Source: Streptomyces aureocirculatus | GTDB taxonomy: Bacteria > Actinomycetota > Actinomycetes > Streptomycetales > Streptomycetaceae | Direction of reading: 5' to 3' | Length of the DNA stretch: 64,000 nucleotides | Assembly: GCF_000720475.1 (NCBI RefSeq) | Contig: NZ_JOAP01000026.1 | Span: forward strand, 1 to 64,000 | In this document: positions 33,317-41,398 of the stretch, piece after piece | How the letters are laid out: each line of letters begins with the position of its first letter | Numbering within the stretch: position 1 is the first letter of the stretch | Notes under the pieces: generated by a model | What the model was told of the DNA's origin: nothing | Databases searched by the model: none | What the model saw: the letters and a program-made list of their open reading frames with translations, nothing else | Program-made: the position numbers and the translations under genes

Positions 33317-34252
33317 ATGATGGTCCCCGTCGCGCTGATGCTGCTTGGCGCGCTGACCGCCGTCCTCGCCCCCAGATTGCTCGCGCGGGCGGAGTGGGTC
33401 GAGCGCGAACCCGTGGTCGCGCTGTGGGTGTGGCAGTGCGTGGTGGCCGCCGTCCTGCTGTGCTGCGCCCTGTCGATGACGTTCAGCGCGGCCGCCGCCT
33501 GGCAGGCGGTCCGCGGCCATCTCTTCGCCCCCGCGCCCAGCGGTGTGGTCGAGGCGTACGCGCTCGGACCGACCCCGTGGGCGACGGTGACGGCCGTGGT
33601 GCTCGCCTGCGGCGGCGTGTGGACCGGCGCGATGCTCACCCGCGAGATCGCCCGCGCGAAGGCCCGCCGCGCCCGGCGCCGCGCCGAACTCGTGGTGCGG
33701 GCCCCGCTGTTGCCAGGCGAGGAGCCCGGCGCCGACCGGCTCGTGGTCCTGGAGGGCAAACGGCCCGACGCCTGGTGGCTGCCCGGCGCCGCGCCCCAAC
33801 TGGTCATCACCACCGCCGCGTTGCGCCGCCTGAAGGGCCGTCAGCTCGATGCGGTGCTCGCCCACGAGCAGGGGCACGCGCAGGCCAGGCACGACTGGCT
33901 CCTGCACTGCTCGGGCGCGCTCGCGGTGGGCTTCCCGCAGGTCCCGGTGTTCGCCGCGTTCCGGGACGAGATGCACCGCCTGGTCGAACTGGCCGCCGAC
34001 GACGTGGCTTCGCGCCGCTTCGGCCGCCTCACCATCGCTCTCGCCCTCGTGGAGCTGAACGAGCACCGGGGTGTGTTCGGGCCCTGCCCGAGCACCCACC
34101 ACGCCCATGTGCCGCAGCGCGTCCACCGCCTGCTCTCGGCCCGTCCGCGGCTCACGGCGGGACGGCGCCTCCGGCTGACGGCGGCCGCGGCGCTCGTGCC
34201 CGTGGTTCCGCTCCTCGTGGCCTTCGTCCCCGCGCTTCGCGCACTCGGCTGA
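33317..34252 (+). CDS. M56-family (BlaR1/MecR1-type) membrane metallopeptidase
   Basis: A 311-residue integral membrane protease. Helices lie near residues 2-20, 35-60 and 90-110, then the zinc motif AVLAHEQGHAQARHD (HEXXH) with the third ligand region RLVELAADDVAS, and a C-terminal helix AAALVPVVPLLVAFVPALRA. M56 proteases usually cleave a BlaI/MecI-type repressor encoded next door, but none is adjacent here; there is also no extracellular penicillin-sensor domain. The target is unknown. Confidence 0.9.
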   Translation: MMVPVALMLLGALTAVLAPRLLARAEWVEREPVVALWVWQCVVAAVLLCCALSMTFSAAAAWQAVRGHLFAPAPSGVVEAYALGPTPWATVTAVVLACGGVWTGAMLTREIARAKARRARRRAELVVRAPLLPGEEPGADRLVVLEGKRPDAWWLPGAAPQLVITTAALRRLKGRQLDAVLAHEQGHAQARHDWLLHCSGALAVGFPQVPVFAAFRDEMHRLVELAADDVASRRFGRLTIALALVELNEHRGVFGPCPSTHHAHVPQRVHRLLSARPRLTAGRRLRLTAAAALVPVVPLLVAFVPALRALG

Positions 34253-34314
34253 GTTTCGCGCCCTCCATCGGCCCCGGACAGGTTTCACCGCCCACCATCG
34301 GCAAGGATCACGGC

Positions 34315-35010
34315 ATGCGTTCCGCACTCTCGCCGACGACCGCGCGCGCCTCCGCCGCCCCCCGCGCCGCCCTGTTCCTCGCCGTACCGACCGTGCTGCT
34401 ACTCGTCCTGGTGGCCGCCGAGTGGGGGCCGCTGCTCGGCCTCGACGGCGACATCGCCCGGACCACGCACCGCTGGGCGGTGGCGCACGACGGGTCGACC
34501 AGGACGGCCCGCATCCTGACGGACTGGGTGTGGGACCCGTGGACGATGCGCGCGCTGTGCGCGGCCGTCGTGCTCTGGCTGGTCGCGCGGCACCGTGCGT
34601 GGCTGCTCGCGGGCTGGCTCGCGGCCACCTGTCTGCTCGGCACGCTGGTGCAGCAGGGCCTGAAGGCGGCCGTCGGGCGGGACCGGCCGACGTGGCCGGA
34701 CCCGGTGGACTCCGCGCACTTCGCGGCGTTCCCCTCGGGGCACGCGATGACGGCGACCGTGGTGTGCGGGCTGCTGCTGTGGCTGATGCGGCTGTACGGG
34801 GCGGGGGCCCTGGTGTGGCGTGCGGGACTCGCCGTGGCGGCGCTTTCCGTGGTCGGCGTGGGACTCACCCGGGTGTGGCTCGGGGTGCACTGGATGTCGG
34901 ACGTCGTCGAGGGCTGGCTGCTCGGGGCGCTGACGGTGGCGCTCGCCGTGGCGGCGTACGAGCGCCATGTGCCCGAGGCGCAGCGCCCGGGACGCGGCGG
35001 ACCCGCCTGA
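34315..35010 (+). CDS. PAP2-family phosphatase
   Basis: A 231-residue membrane phosphatase from ATG 34315 (AAGGA upstream). The PAP2 signature is complete: LKAAVGRDRP, FPSGHAMTAT (catalytic His) and TRVWLGVHWMSDVVEG (second His). About six helices. It likely dephosphorylates lipid phosphates such as undecaprenyl or phosphatidate phosphate at the outer membrane face. Confidence 0.94.
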   Translation: MRSALSPTTARASAAPRAALFLAVPTVLLLVLVAAEWGPLLGLDGDIARTTHRWAVAHDGSTRTARILTDWVWDPWTMRALCAAVVLWLVARHRAWLLAGWLAATCLLGTLVQQGLKAAVGRDRPTWPDPVDSAHFAAFPSGHAMTATVVCGLLLWLMRLYGAGALVWRAGLAVAALSVVGVGLTRVWLGVHWMSDVVEGWLLGALTVALAVAAYERHVPEAQRPGRGGPA

Positions 35011-35116
35011 CGCCCCGGCGGACCCGCCTGACACCCCCGCGGCGACGGGTGCCCCCGCTACTCGGCCCGCGCGGTGTCCTTGACCCCTGTGCGGCCGGTC
35101 CCGGAGGATCTTCGGC

Positions 35117-35836
35117 ATGGCGTTCAAGGGCGTGCTCTTCGACTTCTCGGGGACTTTGTTCCGCATCGAGTCCGCCGCGTCCTGGCTGCGCGGCACGCTC
35201 GCCGGGCGCGGCCTGACGCTGCCGGAGGCCGAGGTGGCGCGGCTCGCGGTGGCGCTCGACCGCGCGGGCGCGCTGCCCGGGGGCTCGCCGACGGTCGGCG
35301 CAGTCGGCGTACCTGACCACCTCGTGGAGCTGTGGGGGCGGCGGGACGAGAGCGCTGAGCTGCACCGGGCGGCGTACACGGGCCTCGCCCGGACGGTGGC
35401 ACTGCCGGATCCCGCGCTGGTCGACGCCCTGTACGAGCGCCATCGGACACCGGAGGCCTGGCGTCCCTACGCCGACGCGCGCGAGGTCCTGCGCGGACTG
35501 CGGGCTCGCGGCGTGCGCGTGGGCGTCGTCAGCAATATCGGGTGGGATCTTCGGCCCGTCTTCGAGGCCCATGGCCTGGCGCCGTACGTCGACGCGTACG
35601 CCCTTTCGTACGAGCACGCCGTGCAGAAGCCGGACACGCGGCTGTTCGCCTTCGCCTGCGACGGCCTCGGTGTCGCGCCGCAGGACACGCTGATGGTGGG
35701 CGACGACCGGGGTGCGGACGGCGGCGCGGCCGCGCTGGGCTGTGCGGTGCACTTCGTGGACCATCTGCCGGTGGAACAGCGGCCGGACGCGCTGCGGGCC
35801 GTGCTCGGGCTCGCCGGAGGCACGGGGGCGCCCTGA
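35117..35836 (+). CDS. HAD-superfamily hydrolase with altered motif I
   Basis: A 239-residue HAD protein. Motif I reads LFDFSGTLFR: nucleophile Asp9 is kept, but the general acid/base Asp two residues later is Ser11. Motif II/III and IV are present (VGVVSNIGWDLRP; QKPDTRLF; MVGDDRGADGGAA). A helical cap lies between. Loss of the Asp+2 makes a classical phosphatase reaction less likely; dehalogenase or phosphonatase-like members also vary here. Substrate unknown. Confidence 0.9.
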   Translation: MAFKGVLFDFSGTLFRIESAASWLRGTLAGRGLTLPEAEVARLAVALDRAGALPGGSPTVGAVGVPDHLVELWGRRDESAELHRAAYTGLARTVALPDPALVDALYERHRTPEAWRPYADAREVLRGLRARGVRVGVVSNIGWDLRPVFEAHGLAPYVDAYALSYEHAVQKPDTRLFAFACDGLGVAPQDTLMVGDDRGADGGAAALGCAVHFVDHLPVEQRPDALRAVLGLAGGTGAP

Positions 35837-35879
35837 GCACACCTCCCTGAGCGTCGGGCGCCCTGAACCCGGGGGTGGG

Positions 35880-35960
35880 CACGGAGGTGCCCCGCGCACG
35901 GCGGGTGCCCTGCCCACGGCGGGTGCCCTGCCCACGGCGGGTGCCTCGCGCACGGCGGGT
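35880..35960. repeat. 18-bp tandem repeat in a convergent gap
   Basis: Units CACGGCGGGTGCCCTGCC begin at 35880, 35897, 35915, 35933 and 35951 (17, 18, 18, 18 bp apart). The array fills most of the space between the HAD and DUF2630 genes. Each copy contains GCGGGTGCCCTGC, which can fold back weakly, so it may double as a terminator. Confidence 0.85.
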
Positions 35961-36019
35961 TGCTGTACACCGCACGCCTGCACCGTACCGCCGCACCGGC
36001 GTGCGGTGCCCGGCGCCGC

Positions 36020-36265
36020 CTACGACTGATAGTTCTCGACCTGTGCCGCCGGCCGCGCCCGCACGGCGCCCGGGTCGCCGCCGAACTCGGCCGCGGCCCG
36101 CCGCCTGCGCAGCAGGTCCCAGCACTGGTCGAGATCGCGTTCCAGGGCGCCGAGGCGGGCCCGTTCCGTCGCCTCGTCGATCGCTCCGGACGCGAGCGAC
36201 TCCCGCAGGGTCTTCTCGGCGTCGACCATCTCCGCGATCCGCGCCAGAATCTGCTGTTGATCCAT
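36020..36265 (-). CDS. DUF2630 family protein
   Basis: An 81-residue helical protein from ATG 36265: ILARIAEMVDAEKTLRESLA then ARLGALERDLDQCWDLLRRR and a tail FGGDPGAVRARPAAQVENYQ. This matches the DUF2630 family of small actinobacterial proteins. Function unknown; it looks like an antiparallel helix pair. Confidence 0.92.
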   Translation of the reverse strand: MDQQQILARIAEMVDAEKTLRESLASGAIDEATERARLGALERDLDQCWDLLRRRRAAAEFGGDPGAVRARPAAQVENYQS

Positions 36266-36441
36266 GTCCAAGCGCCTCCTCGGCCTCCTGAGCAACTCTA
36301 AGGAGGCCGAGACGGATCCGCGAGGAGAGCACGACGGCTCCCGTCCACGCCGACCCGAGGGCAGGCAACACTCCCCCGCGGTGTTGCCTGCCCCAGGCGG
36401 CACCGGCCCATGACGGCGGGGCCGGGGCTCCCTGAGTATAT

Positions 36442-36454
36442 TGGCTCTGAGCCA
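36442..36454. promoter_or_regulatory. TetR operator overlapping the -10 box
   Basis: TGGCTC-T-GAGCCA is a perfect palindrome 20 bp upstream of the TetR start. TATATT (36437-36442) just before it looks like the -10 element, so binding would block its own promoter. Confidence 0.7.
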
Positions 36455-36474
36455 GTCAACGCAGGAGTTACAGG

Positions 36475-37092
36475 ATGTCCCCGCGTAGCCCATCGGTCAA
36501 TGAAGAGTTGCGCCGACGTTCCAGAGAGCGGCTCCTGCAGGCGACGGTCGAGCTGGTCGGCGAGCGGGGTTACGAGGCCACGACCCTCGCGGACATCGCC
36601 GACAGGGCGGGTTCGGCCCGCGGCCTGGTGTCGTACTACTTCCCGGGAAAACGGCAGCTCCTGCAGTCGGCCGTACACCGCCTCATGCATCTGACGCTGC
36701 AGGCCGCCCTGGAGCGGGAGCCCCGCACGGAGAACGGGGACGAACTGCTCGCCCGCGCCATCGACGCGATCCTCGGTCTCGCCAGGGACCGGCCGGTGCT
36801 GATGCGCACCCACATGGCGGGCATCCTTCAGGCCGAGGGCTTCGTGCAGTGCCCGGAGCAGCAGCGGCTCGCCTTCCTGCTGCGCGAGGCGGTGTCCCGG
36901 CACGGCTCCGCGGAGTCGGAGACGGACTACCGCATGCTGCGGGCGCTGCTGATGGGTGCCGTCTTCGCCCTGCTCATCCCCGGCGCGCCGATGCCCTTCG
37001 ACGTCCTGCGCGCCGAACTCTTCCAGCGGTACGACCTGGAGTGGCAGTGTGGCGCCCCGCCGAGCGCGGTGCCGCCCGAGGGCCGGTTCTAG
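36475..37092 (+). CDS. TetR-family transcriptional regulator
   Basis: A 205-residue TetR protein from ATG 36475 (GCAGGAG upstream). The HTH is residues about 12-58: ERLLQATVELVGERGYEATT then ADIADRAGSARGLVSYYFPG. The C-terminal ligand domain is helical. A palindrome overlapping its own promoter indicates autorepression. The GGCT-like gene 13 bp downstream is likely co-transcribed. Confidence 0.94.
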   Translation: MSPRSPSVNEELRRRSRERLLQATVELVGERGYEATTLADIADRAGSARGLVSYYFPGKRQLLQSAVHRLMHLTLQAALEREPRTENGDELLARAIDAILGLARDRPVLMRTHMAGILQAEGFVQCPEQQRLAFLLREAVSRHGSAESETDYRMLRALLMGAVFALLIPGAPMPFDVLRAELFQRYDLEWQCGAPPSAVPPEGRF

Positions 37093-37105
37093 GCAGGGGG
37101 TACGG

Positions 37106-37807
37106 ATGAACCGCGTACGGACGATCCAGGAACGACGGCAGGGGACGCCGTCGGAGGCCGAGGCGCCTGAGGTGCCTGAAGCTCCCGAGGTGCCCGAGCT
37201 CGTCTGGTACGCGGCCTACGGCTCCAACACGCGCCTGGGTCGTCTCATGCACTACCTGGTGGGCGGGCGGCCCGCCGGGACGGCCCTCGACTGCCCCGGC
37301 TGCCGGGACCCGCGCCCGCCGCGGAGGTCCGTGCCCGTGGAGCTCCGGGGGGCGGTGTATTTCGCGACGGAGTCGGCGCTCTGGTCGGGCGGCAGGGCCT
37401 TCTACGACCCGGGCGCGCGGGGACGGGTGTACGCGCGCGCCCATCTGCTGACGGCGGAGCAGTTCCGTGACATCGCCGCCCAGGAGATGTACCGGGCGCC
37501 CGGCACAGGACCCGATCTGGCGCAGGCGCTGCGGCACGGCCGGGCACGGCTCGGTCCCGGCAGGTACGAGACGCTGGTGTGCCCCGGGACCCTGGACGGT
37601 TTCCCGGTGCTCACCTTCACCGCGCCGTGGTCGTCGGGGGACGTCCCCCTCAACGCCCCGGCGGGCGGCTACCTCCGCCAGTTGGCCGAGGGCCTCCTTG
37701 AGGCCGCCGCGTGGGACCGGGACGCGGTGACCGCGTACCTCGCGGGGTGCCCGGGAGCCGCGGGCCGGTGGACGCCCCGGCAGGTGGCGGAACTGCTGCC
37801 GGGCTGA
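37106..37807 (+). CDS. Gamma-glutamylcyclotransferase-fold protein
   Basis: A 233-residue protein. After a Pro/Glu-rich leader the GGCT signature appears: LVWYAAYGSNTRLGRLMHYL (YGSN loop). FFATES-like and GRVYARAHLLTAEQFRDIAA follow, with Glu in AQEMYRAPG. Database entries for homologues often say histone deacetylase, which the fold does not support. It may cyclise gamma-glutamyl compounds. It forms a probable operon with the upstream TetR gene. Confidence 0.85.
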   Translation: MNRVRTIQERRQGTPSEAEAPEVPEAPEVPELVWYAAYGSNTRLGRLMHYLVGGRPAGTALDCPGCRDPRPPRRSVPVELRGAVYFATESALWSGGRAFYDPGARGRVYARAHLLTAEQFRDIAAQEMYRAPGTGPDLAQALRHGRARLGPGRYETLVCPGTLDGFPVLTFTAPWSSGDVPLNAPAGGYLRQLAEGLLEAAAWDRDAVTAYLAGCPGAAGRWTPRQVAELLPG

Positions 37808-37835
37808 GCGGCCGGGGCGCACGGCGGCCCGGGCG

Positions 37836-38804
37836 TCAGCCGCCGCAGAGTTCGGCGAAGCGCCGGGCGTCGATGTTGCCGCCGGACAGGATGATGCCGA
37901 TGCGGGGCGGGACTTCGTCGAGCCGTCCGGCGAGGGCTGCGGCCAGGGCGGTGGCGCCGCTGGGCTCGACGACGGTCTTCAGGCGTTCGAAGGCGAACCG
38001 CATCGCCTTGCGGATGTCGTCCTCCGAGACCAGGGCGATGTCGTCGACGAGTCGCCGGTTGACGGAGAAGGTCAGTTCGCCCGGGATCTCGGCGGCCTGG
38101 CCGTCGGCGATGGTGCGCGGAACGGGGATCGTGACCCGGTGCCCGGCCGCGAGCGAGCGCTTGGTGTCGTCGCCCGCCTCCGGTTCGACGCCGACCACAC
38201 GGATGCCCTCGCTCAGGCCCTTCACCGCGGTGGCGCTGCCCGCGATGAGCCCGCCGCCGCCCACCGGCGCGAGCAGCAGGTCCAACTCGCCCACTTCCTC
38301 CATGAGTTCGAGGGCCGCGGTGCCCTGGCCCGCGATGACGTGCGGGTGCTCGTACGGCGGGATCAGGGCGAGGCCGCGCTCGGCGGCCAGGGCCTGACCG
38401 ATGGCGACACGGTCGCCGGTGTAGCGGTCGTACGTGACGATCTCGGCGCCGTAGCCCTCGGCGGCCTCGCGCTTGGAGCGCGGGGTGTCCTCGGGCATGA
38501 CGATCACGGCGCTGCTGCCGAGTTCGCGGGCGGCGAGGGCGACTGCCTGGGCGTGGTTGCCGGAGGAGAACGACGCGATGCCCTTGGCCAGTTGCTCCGG
38601 CGCGAGACGGGAGACGGCGTTGTAGGCGCCGCGGAACTTGAAGGCACCGACGCGCTGGAGGTTCTCGCACTTGAGGAAGACCTCCGCGCCGACGCGGGCG
38701 TCCAGGGTGCGGGAGCGGAGTACGGGCGTGCGGTGGGCGACGCCCTTGAGCCGGGCCGCGGCGTCGCGGACGTCGTCGAGGGTGACCGGAGGTGTACTCG
38801 TCAT
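37836..38804 (-). CDS. Threonine/serine dehydratase (PLP fold type II)
   Basis: A 322-residue enzyme: PLP lysine in GAFKFRGAYNAV, SFSSGNHAQAVALAA, glycine loop LLLAPVGGGGLIAGSATAVK and terminal LSGGNIDARRFAEL. It lacks the C-terminal ACT domains of biosynthetic IlvA, so it is the catabolic/TdcB-like or hydroxyectoine-utilisation (EutB-like) type. It deaminates threonine or serine to a 2-oxoacid. ATG 38804 overlaps the stop of the upstream regulator gene by 4 bp, so they are co-translated. Confidence 0.92.
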   Translation of the reverse strand: MTSTPPVTLDDVRDAAARLKGVAHRTPVLRSRTLDARVGAEVFLKCENLQRVGAFKFRGAYNAVSRLAPEQLAKGIASFSSGNHAQAVALAARELGSSAVIVMPEDTPRSKREAAEGYGAEIVTYDRYTGDRVAIGQALAAERGLALIPPYEHPHVIAGQGTAALELMEEVGELDLLLAPVGGGGLIAGSATAVKGLSEGIRVVGVEPEAGDDTKRSLAAGHRVTIPVPRTIADGQAAEIPGELTFSVNRRLVDDIALVSEDDIRKAMRFAFERLKTVVEPSGATALAAALAGRLDEVPPRIGIILSGGNIDARRFAELCGG

Positions 38805-39532
38805 GCGGATGCTCCCTGGGAGGTGGCGGGCCCGGCCGCTTCGGGGCCCTGGGCGCGGGCTTTGGCGAGGTAGCTGTACGCGGACGCGCGGGAGATGCCG
38901 AGGCGGGCGGCGACCTGGGGGACCGCCCGCCGGACGGTGAAGACACCGCGCTCGTCGAGCCCGCGGAACAGGGCGACGCGCGCGGCGCGGTCGAGCTCGC
39001 TCCACGGGCGGCTGTGTTCGAGCTGGTGGGCGTCGACGACGGAACTCACCACGGCGTCGACGACATCGGCGGCGGCGCCGAAGGTGGTGGTCGGCACCTC
39101 GGCCGGGACCGACACGCCCGCGAGTTCCCCGATCAGGGTGCCGACCTGCTGGACGGCGGTGATGTCGAGGTTCACGCACACCGCGCCGAACACCGCGCCC
39201 GCGCTGTCGCGGAGCAGCATCGTGGACGACTTGACCAGCTTGCCGGTCTGGGTGCGGGTCAGATAGTTCAGCTCGTCGTCGGCGGCGTCGCCGCGCGCGA
39301 GCATCCCCATCCCGATCTCGCTCATCGCGCCGCCGACGTCGCGCCCGGTGACCGATCCCGCGACAGCCACGACGGACTGCTCAGGACGCCGGTAGTCGTG
39401 CACGACCACCTCGCACAGGGAGCCGAAGGTGGCGGCGATGCCGTCGGCCACGGGGGTCACGGCGGCGAGGATCGCGTCCCGCTCGGCGTCCCCCGCCCTC
39501 GGGTCGGCACTCGTACTGCCCTCGTCGCTCAT
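38801..39532 (-). CDS. YheO-like PAS/HTH transcriptional regulator
   Basis: A 243-residue regulator with an N-terminal YheO/PAS-type sensor (IAATFGSLCEVVVHDYRRPE; LVKSSTMLLRDSAGAVFGAV) and a C-terminal HTH (AVPQVAARLGISRASAYSYL). Family members include DauR-type regulators of amino-acid catabolism. It is directly coupled to the dehydratase gene, so it probably senses the substrate amino acid and controls this two-gene operon from the TGGAC-rich region upstream. Confidence 0.9.
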   Translation of the reverse strand: MSDEGSTSADPRAGDAERDAILAAVTPVADGIAATFGSLCEVVVHDYRRPEQSVVAVAGSVTGRDVGGAMSEIGMGMLARGDAADDELNYLTRTQTGKLVKSSTMLLRDSAGAVFGAVCVNLDITAVQQVGTLIGELAGVSVPAEVPTTTFGAAADVVDAVVSSVVDAHQLEHSRPWSELDRAARVALFRGLDERGVFTVRRAVPQVAARLGISRASAYSYLAKARAQGPEAAGPATSQGASA

Positions 39533-39592
39533 CCCGGCCCCCGCGCTCCCTCTCGCACCCACACGACGCGCACGTACATACGTACAGCCGTC

Positions 39593-39642
39593 TTGGACAC
39601 AATGTACACACGCTGGACGAAATATCCAGACCAGTGTCCAGA
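39593..39642. promoter_or_regulatory. TGGAC/GTCCA repeat cluster upstream of the YheO-type regulator
   Basis: Within 50 bp there are TGGACAC (39593), CTGGA...TCCAG (39613-39617 and 39625-39629, 7-bp spacer) and GTGTCCAG. The stretch is the most AT-rich of the neighbourhood and includes GTACATACGTAC just downstream (39574-39586). It is a probable operator region for the regulator-dehydratase operon. Confidence 0.5.
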
Positions 39643-39743
39643 CCCTTATGCGTCCGGGCATGCGGCGGGCCCCCGGGCCGCCGCCCGCGGAGTCGTTCCG
39701 TGGGCGGGGGCCCGGGGGCCCGGGTTCGCGAGGGGGCGCGGGG

Positions 39744-40403
39744 TCAGCGCACGGTCACCGTGAAGACCGGGGACAGGGTCGTCCCGCTCTTCATCCGCAG
39801 TTCTTCCTTGCCCTTGAGGCCGAGCTTCGCGCGCAGCGAGTACGTGCCGGACTTGTTGACGGTGGTCGTCACGGGCAGCGTCTTCCAGGCGCCGTGCTGC
39901 TTCTGCTGGAGGGACACCTTGCTGCCGGCCTTGACGCCGGTGGCCTTGCCGGAGATGCGGACCTCCTGCCAGGCGCGCACGGAGGTCGCCGACGGCTTGG
40001 CGGTCAGCGCGGCCTTCGGGGCGGTGGGGCTGGTCTTCTGCGTGCCGAGGCTCCTGCCGGTCCTGACGTCCCAGATCGAGTACGGCGTGCCGCCGCCCTG
40101 CGTCTTGGAGTACAGGCGCTTGCCGTCGGGGCTGAGGTGCAGGTAGATGCCGTCCTTGACGGTCTGGCCGGGCTTCAGCGCCTTGCCGTTGTAGTACGGC
40201 TTGCCGCCCTTGACGGGGATGGTGACACCGGCACCGATGTCGATCTTGACGGGCTTGGGGGCGGCGGTCTGCACGGCGGCGGCGCGCTGCGGGGCCGGGG
40301 TGCTCGCGAGGGCGGCCGCGGCCGGGGCCAGCAGCGCCGCACCCGCGGCAAGGGAGATGGTGGCGGTACGCAGGGCGCTGCGGCGGTGATTGGTGTGGCG
40401 CAT
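39744..40403 (-). CDS. Secreted hypothetical protein
   Basis: A 219-residue protein with a clear Sec signal peptide: basic start MRHTNHRRSALRTAT, hydrophobic SLAAGAALLAPAAAALA and cleavage near STPAP. The mature part is Lys/Thr/Gly-rich beta structure: GVTIPVKGGKPYYNGKALKP and KSGTYSLRAKLGLKGKEELR, like Ig-like surface proteins of Streptomyces. ATG 40403 has AAGGGGA upstream; GTG 40424 is an alternative. No enzyme motif. Confidence 0.85.
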   Translation of the reverse strand: MRHTNHRRSALRTATISLAAGAALLAPAAAALASTPAPQRAAAVQTAAPKPVKIDIGAGVTIPVKGGKPYYNGKALKPGQTVKDGIYLHLSPDGKRLYSKTQGGGTPYSIWDVRTGRSLGTQKTSPTAPKAALTAKPSATSVRAWQEVRISGKATGVKAGSKVSLQQKQHGAWKTLPVTTTVNKSGTYSLRAKLGLKGKEELRMKSGTTLSPVFTVTVR

Positions 40404-40590
40404 GGTGGCGATTTTCCCCTTCACGGTACGGAACTCGCGGTATGCCCTCTGCCTTCCGGCGAGTGCTGTATGAACCTATTGGTCCGGCATTACGGATTTC
40501 CCGAGATCATGTAACGGTGCCCCATAGATCACTTCACTGGCGGGGCACGACACGGCTTCGCCCCCGGTTTCCGCCGATTGACAGCATGAA

Positions 40591-40609
40591 ACATGGGATG
40601 TTCCCATGT
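40591..40609. promoter_or_regulatory. Operator of the GntR/FCD regulator
   Basis: ACATGGGA-TGT-TCCCATGT is a perfect 8-3-8 inverted repeat 28 bp upstream of the regulator start, as expected for FadR/FCD-type GntR proteins. It indicates autoregulation and control of the following transporter. Confidence 0.75.
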
Positions 40610-40637
40610 CTGCATCCCAGAGGAAGGCAGCACACCG

Positions 40638-41339
40638 ATGCCGCTGCGCAGCACCGCACGCACCAACCTGGTCGACCTCGTCATCGCCCAGATGGAGAGC
40701 CTGATCTCCGACGGCGAGTGGGAGGTCGGCACGAAGATCCCCGCGGAGCCGCTGCTCGTGGAGCAGCTCGCCGTGGGCCGCAACACCGTGCGGGAGGCGG
40801 TCCGCGCCCTGGTGCACACCGGCATGCTGGAGCCGCGTCAGGGCGACGGCACCTATGTGCGGGCCGACAGCGACTTCGGCGCGGCCGTGCAGCGGCGGCT
40901 GCGCCGGGCGAGCGTCCTGGACGCGTACGAGGTGCGCGCCTCCCTGGAGCGCGACGCGGCCCGGTACGCCGCAGAGCGCCGCACACCGGAGGACCTGGCC
41001 GCCCTGCGCACCGCGCTCGCCGAACGCCGCACGGCCTGGGAGAGCGGTGACACGGACGCCTTCATCGACGCCGACATGACCTTCCACCGCACCGTCGCGG
41101 CGGCGGCCCACAACCCCGTACTCGCCGAGCTGTACGGGCACCTGAGCGACGCCATGCGCGCCACCCTGCAGTCCGTGATCGGCGCGGCCGTGCCCGACTC
41201 CGTGCGGCACCAGATCGACGCCCACGACGCGATCGTGGACGCCATCGAGGCGCGGGACGCCGGGGCCGCCGAGGCCGCGGTGCTCGCCCATCTCGCCGAG
41301 GGCATGGCCGCGCTGCGCGAGCAGTCCCCGGCCGACTGA
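40638..41339 (+). CDS. GntR-family regulator, FCD (FadR) subfamily
   Basis: A 233-residue protein from ATG 40638 (GGAAGG upstream). The winged HTH is residues about 8-70: EVGTKIPAEPLLVEQLAVGR then NTVREAVRALVHTGMLEPRQ. The C-terminal FCD helical domain has the metal/ligand positions in DADMTFHRTVAAAAHNPVLA and VRHQIDAHDAIVDAIEARDA. It precedes an MFS exporter by 59 bp in the same direction, so it likely represses both from the upstream palindrome. Confidence 0.94.
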   Translation: MPLRSTARTNLVDLVIAQMESLISDGEWEVGTKIPAEPLLVEQLAVGRNTVREAVRALVHTGMLEPRQGDGTYVRADSDFGAAVQRRLRRASVLDAYEVRASLERDAARYAAERRTPEDLAALRTALAERRTAWESGDTDAFIDADMTFHRTVAAAAHNPVLAELYGHLSDAMRATLQSVIGAAVPDSVRHQIDAHDAIVDAIEARDAGAAEAAVLAHLAEGMAALREQSPAD

Positions 41340-41398
41340 AACCCCATCGGCCCAGGCCTCGGCCCCCGTACCACCCACGCGATTCCCAGGAGAACGAC

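Noticed and set aside
32419..34314. Upstream extension of the PAP2 frame through DUF5134 and M56 genes
   Set aside because: The extension is Arg/Ala/Gly-rich and overlaps two well-supported genes; ATG 34315 with AAGGA fits the family start.
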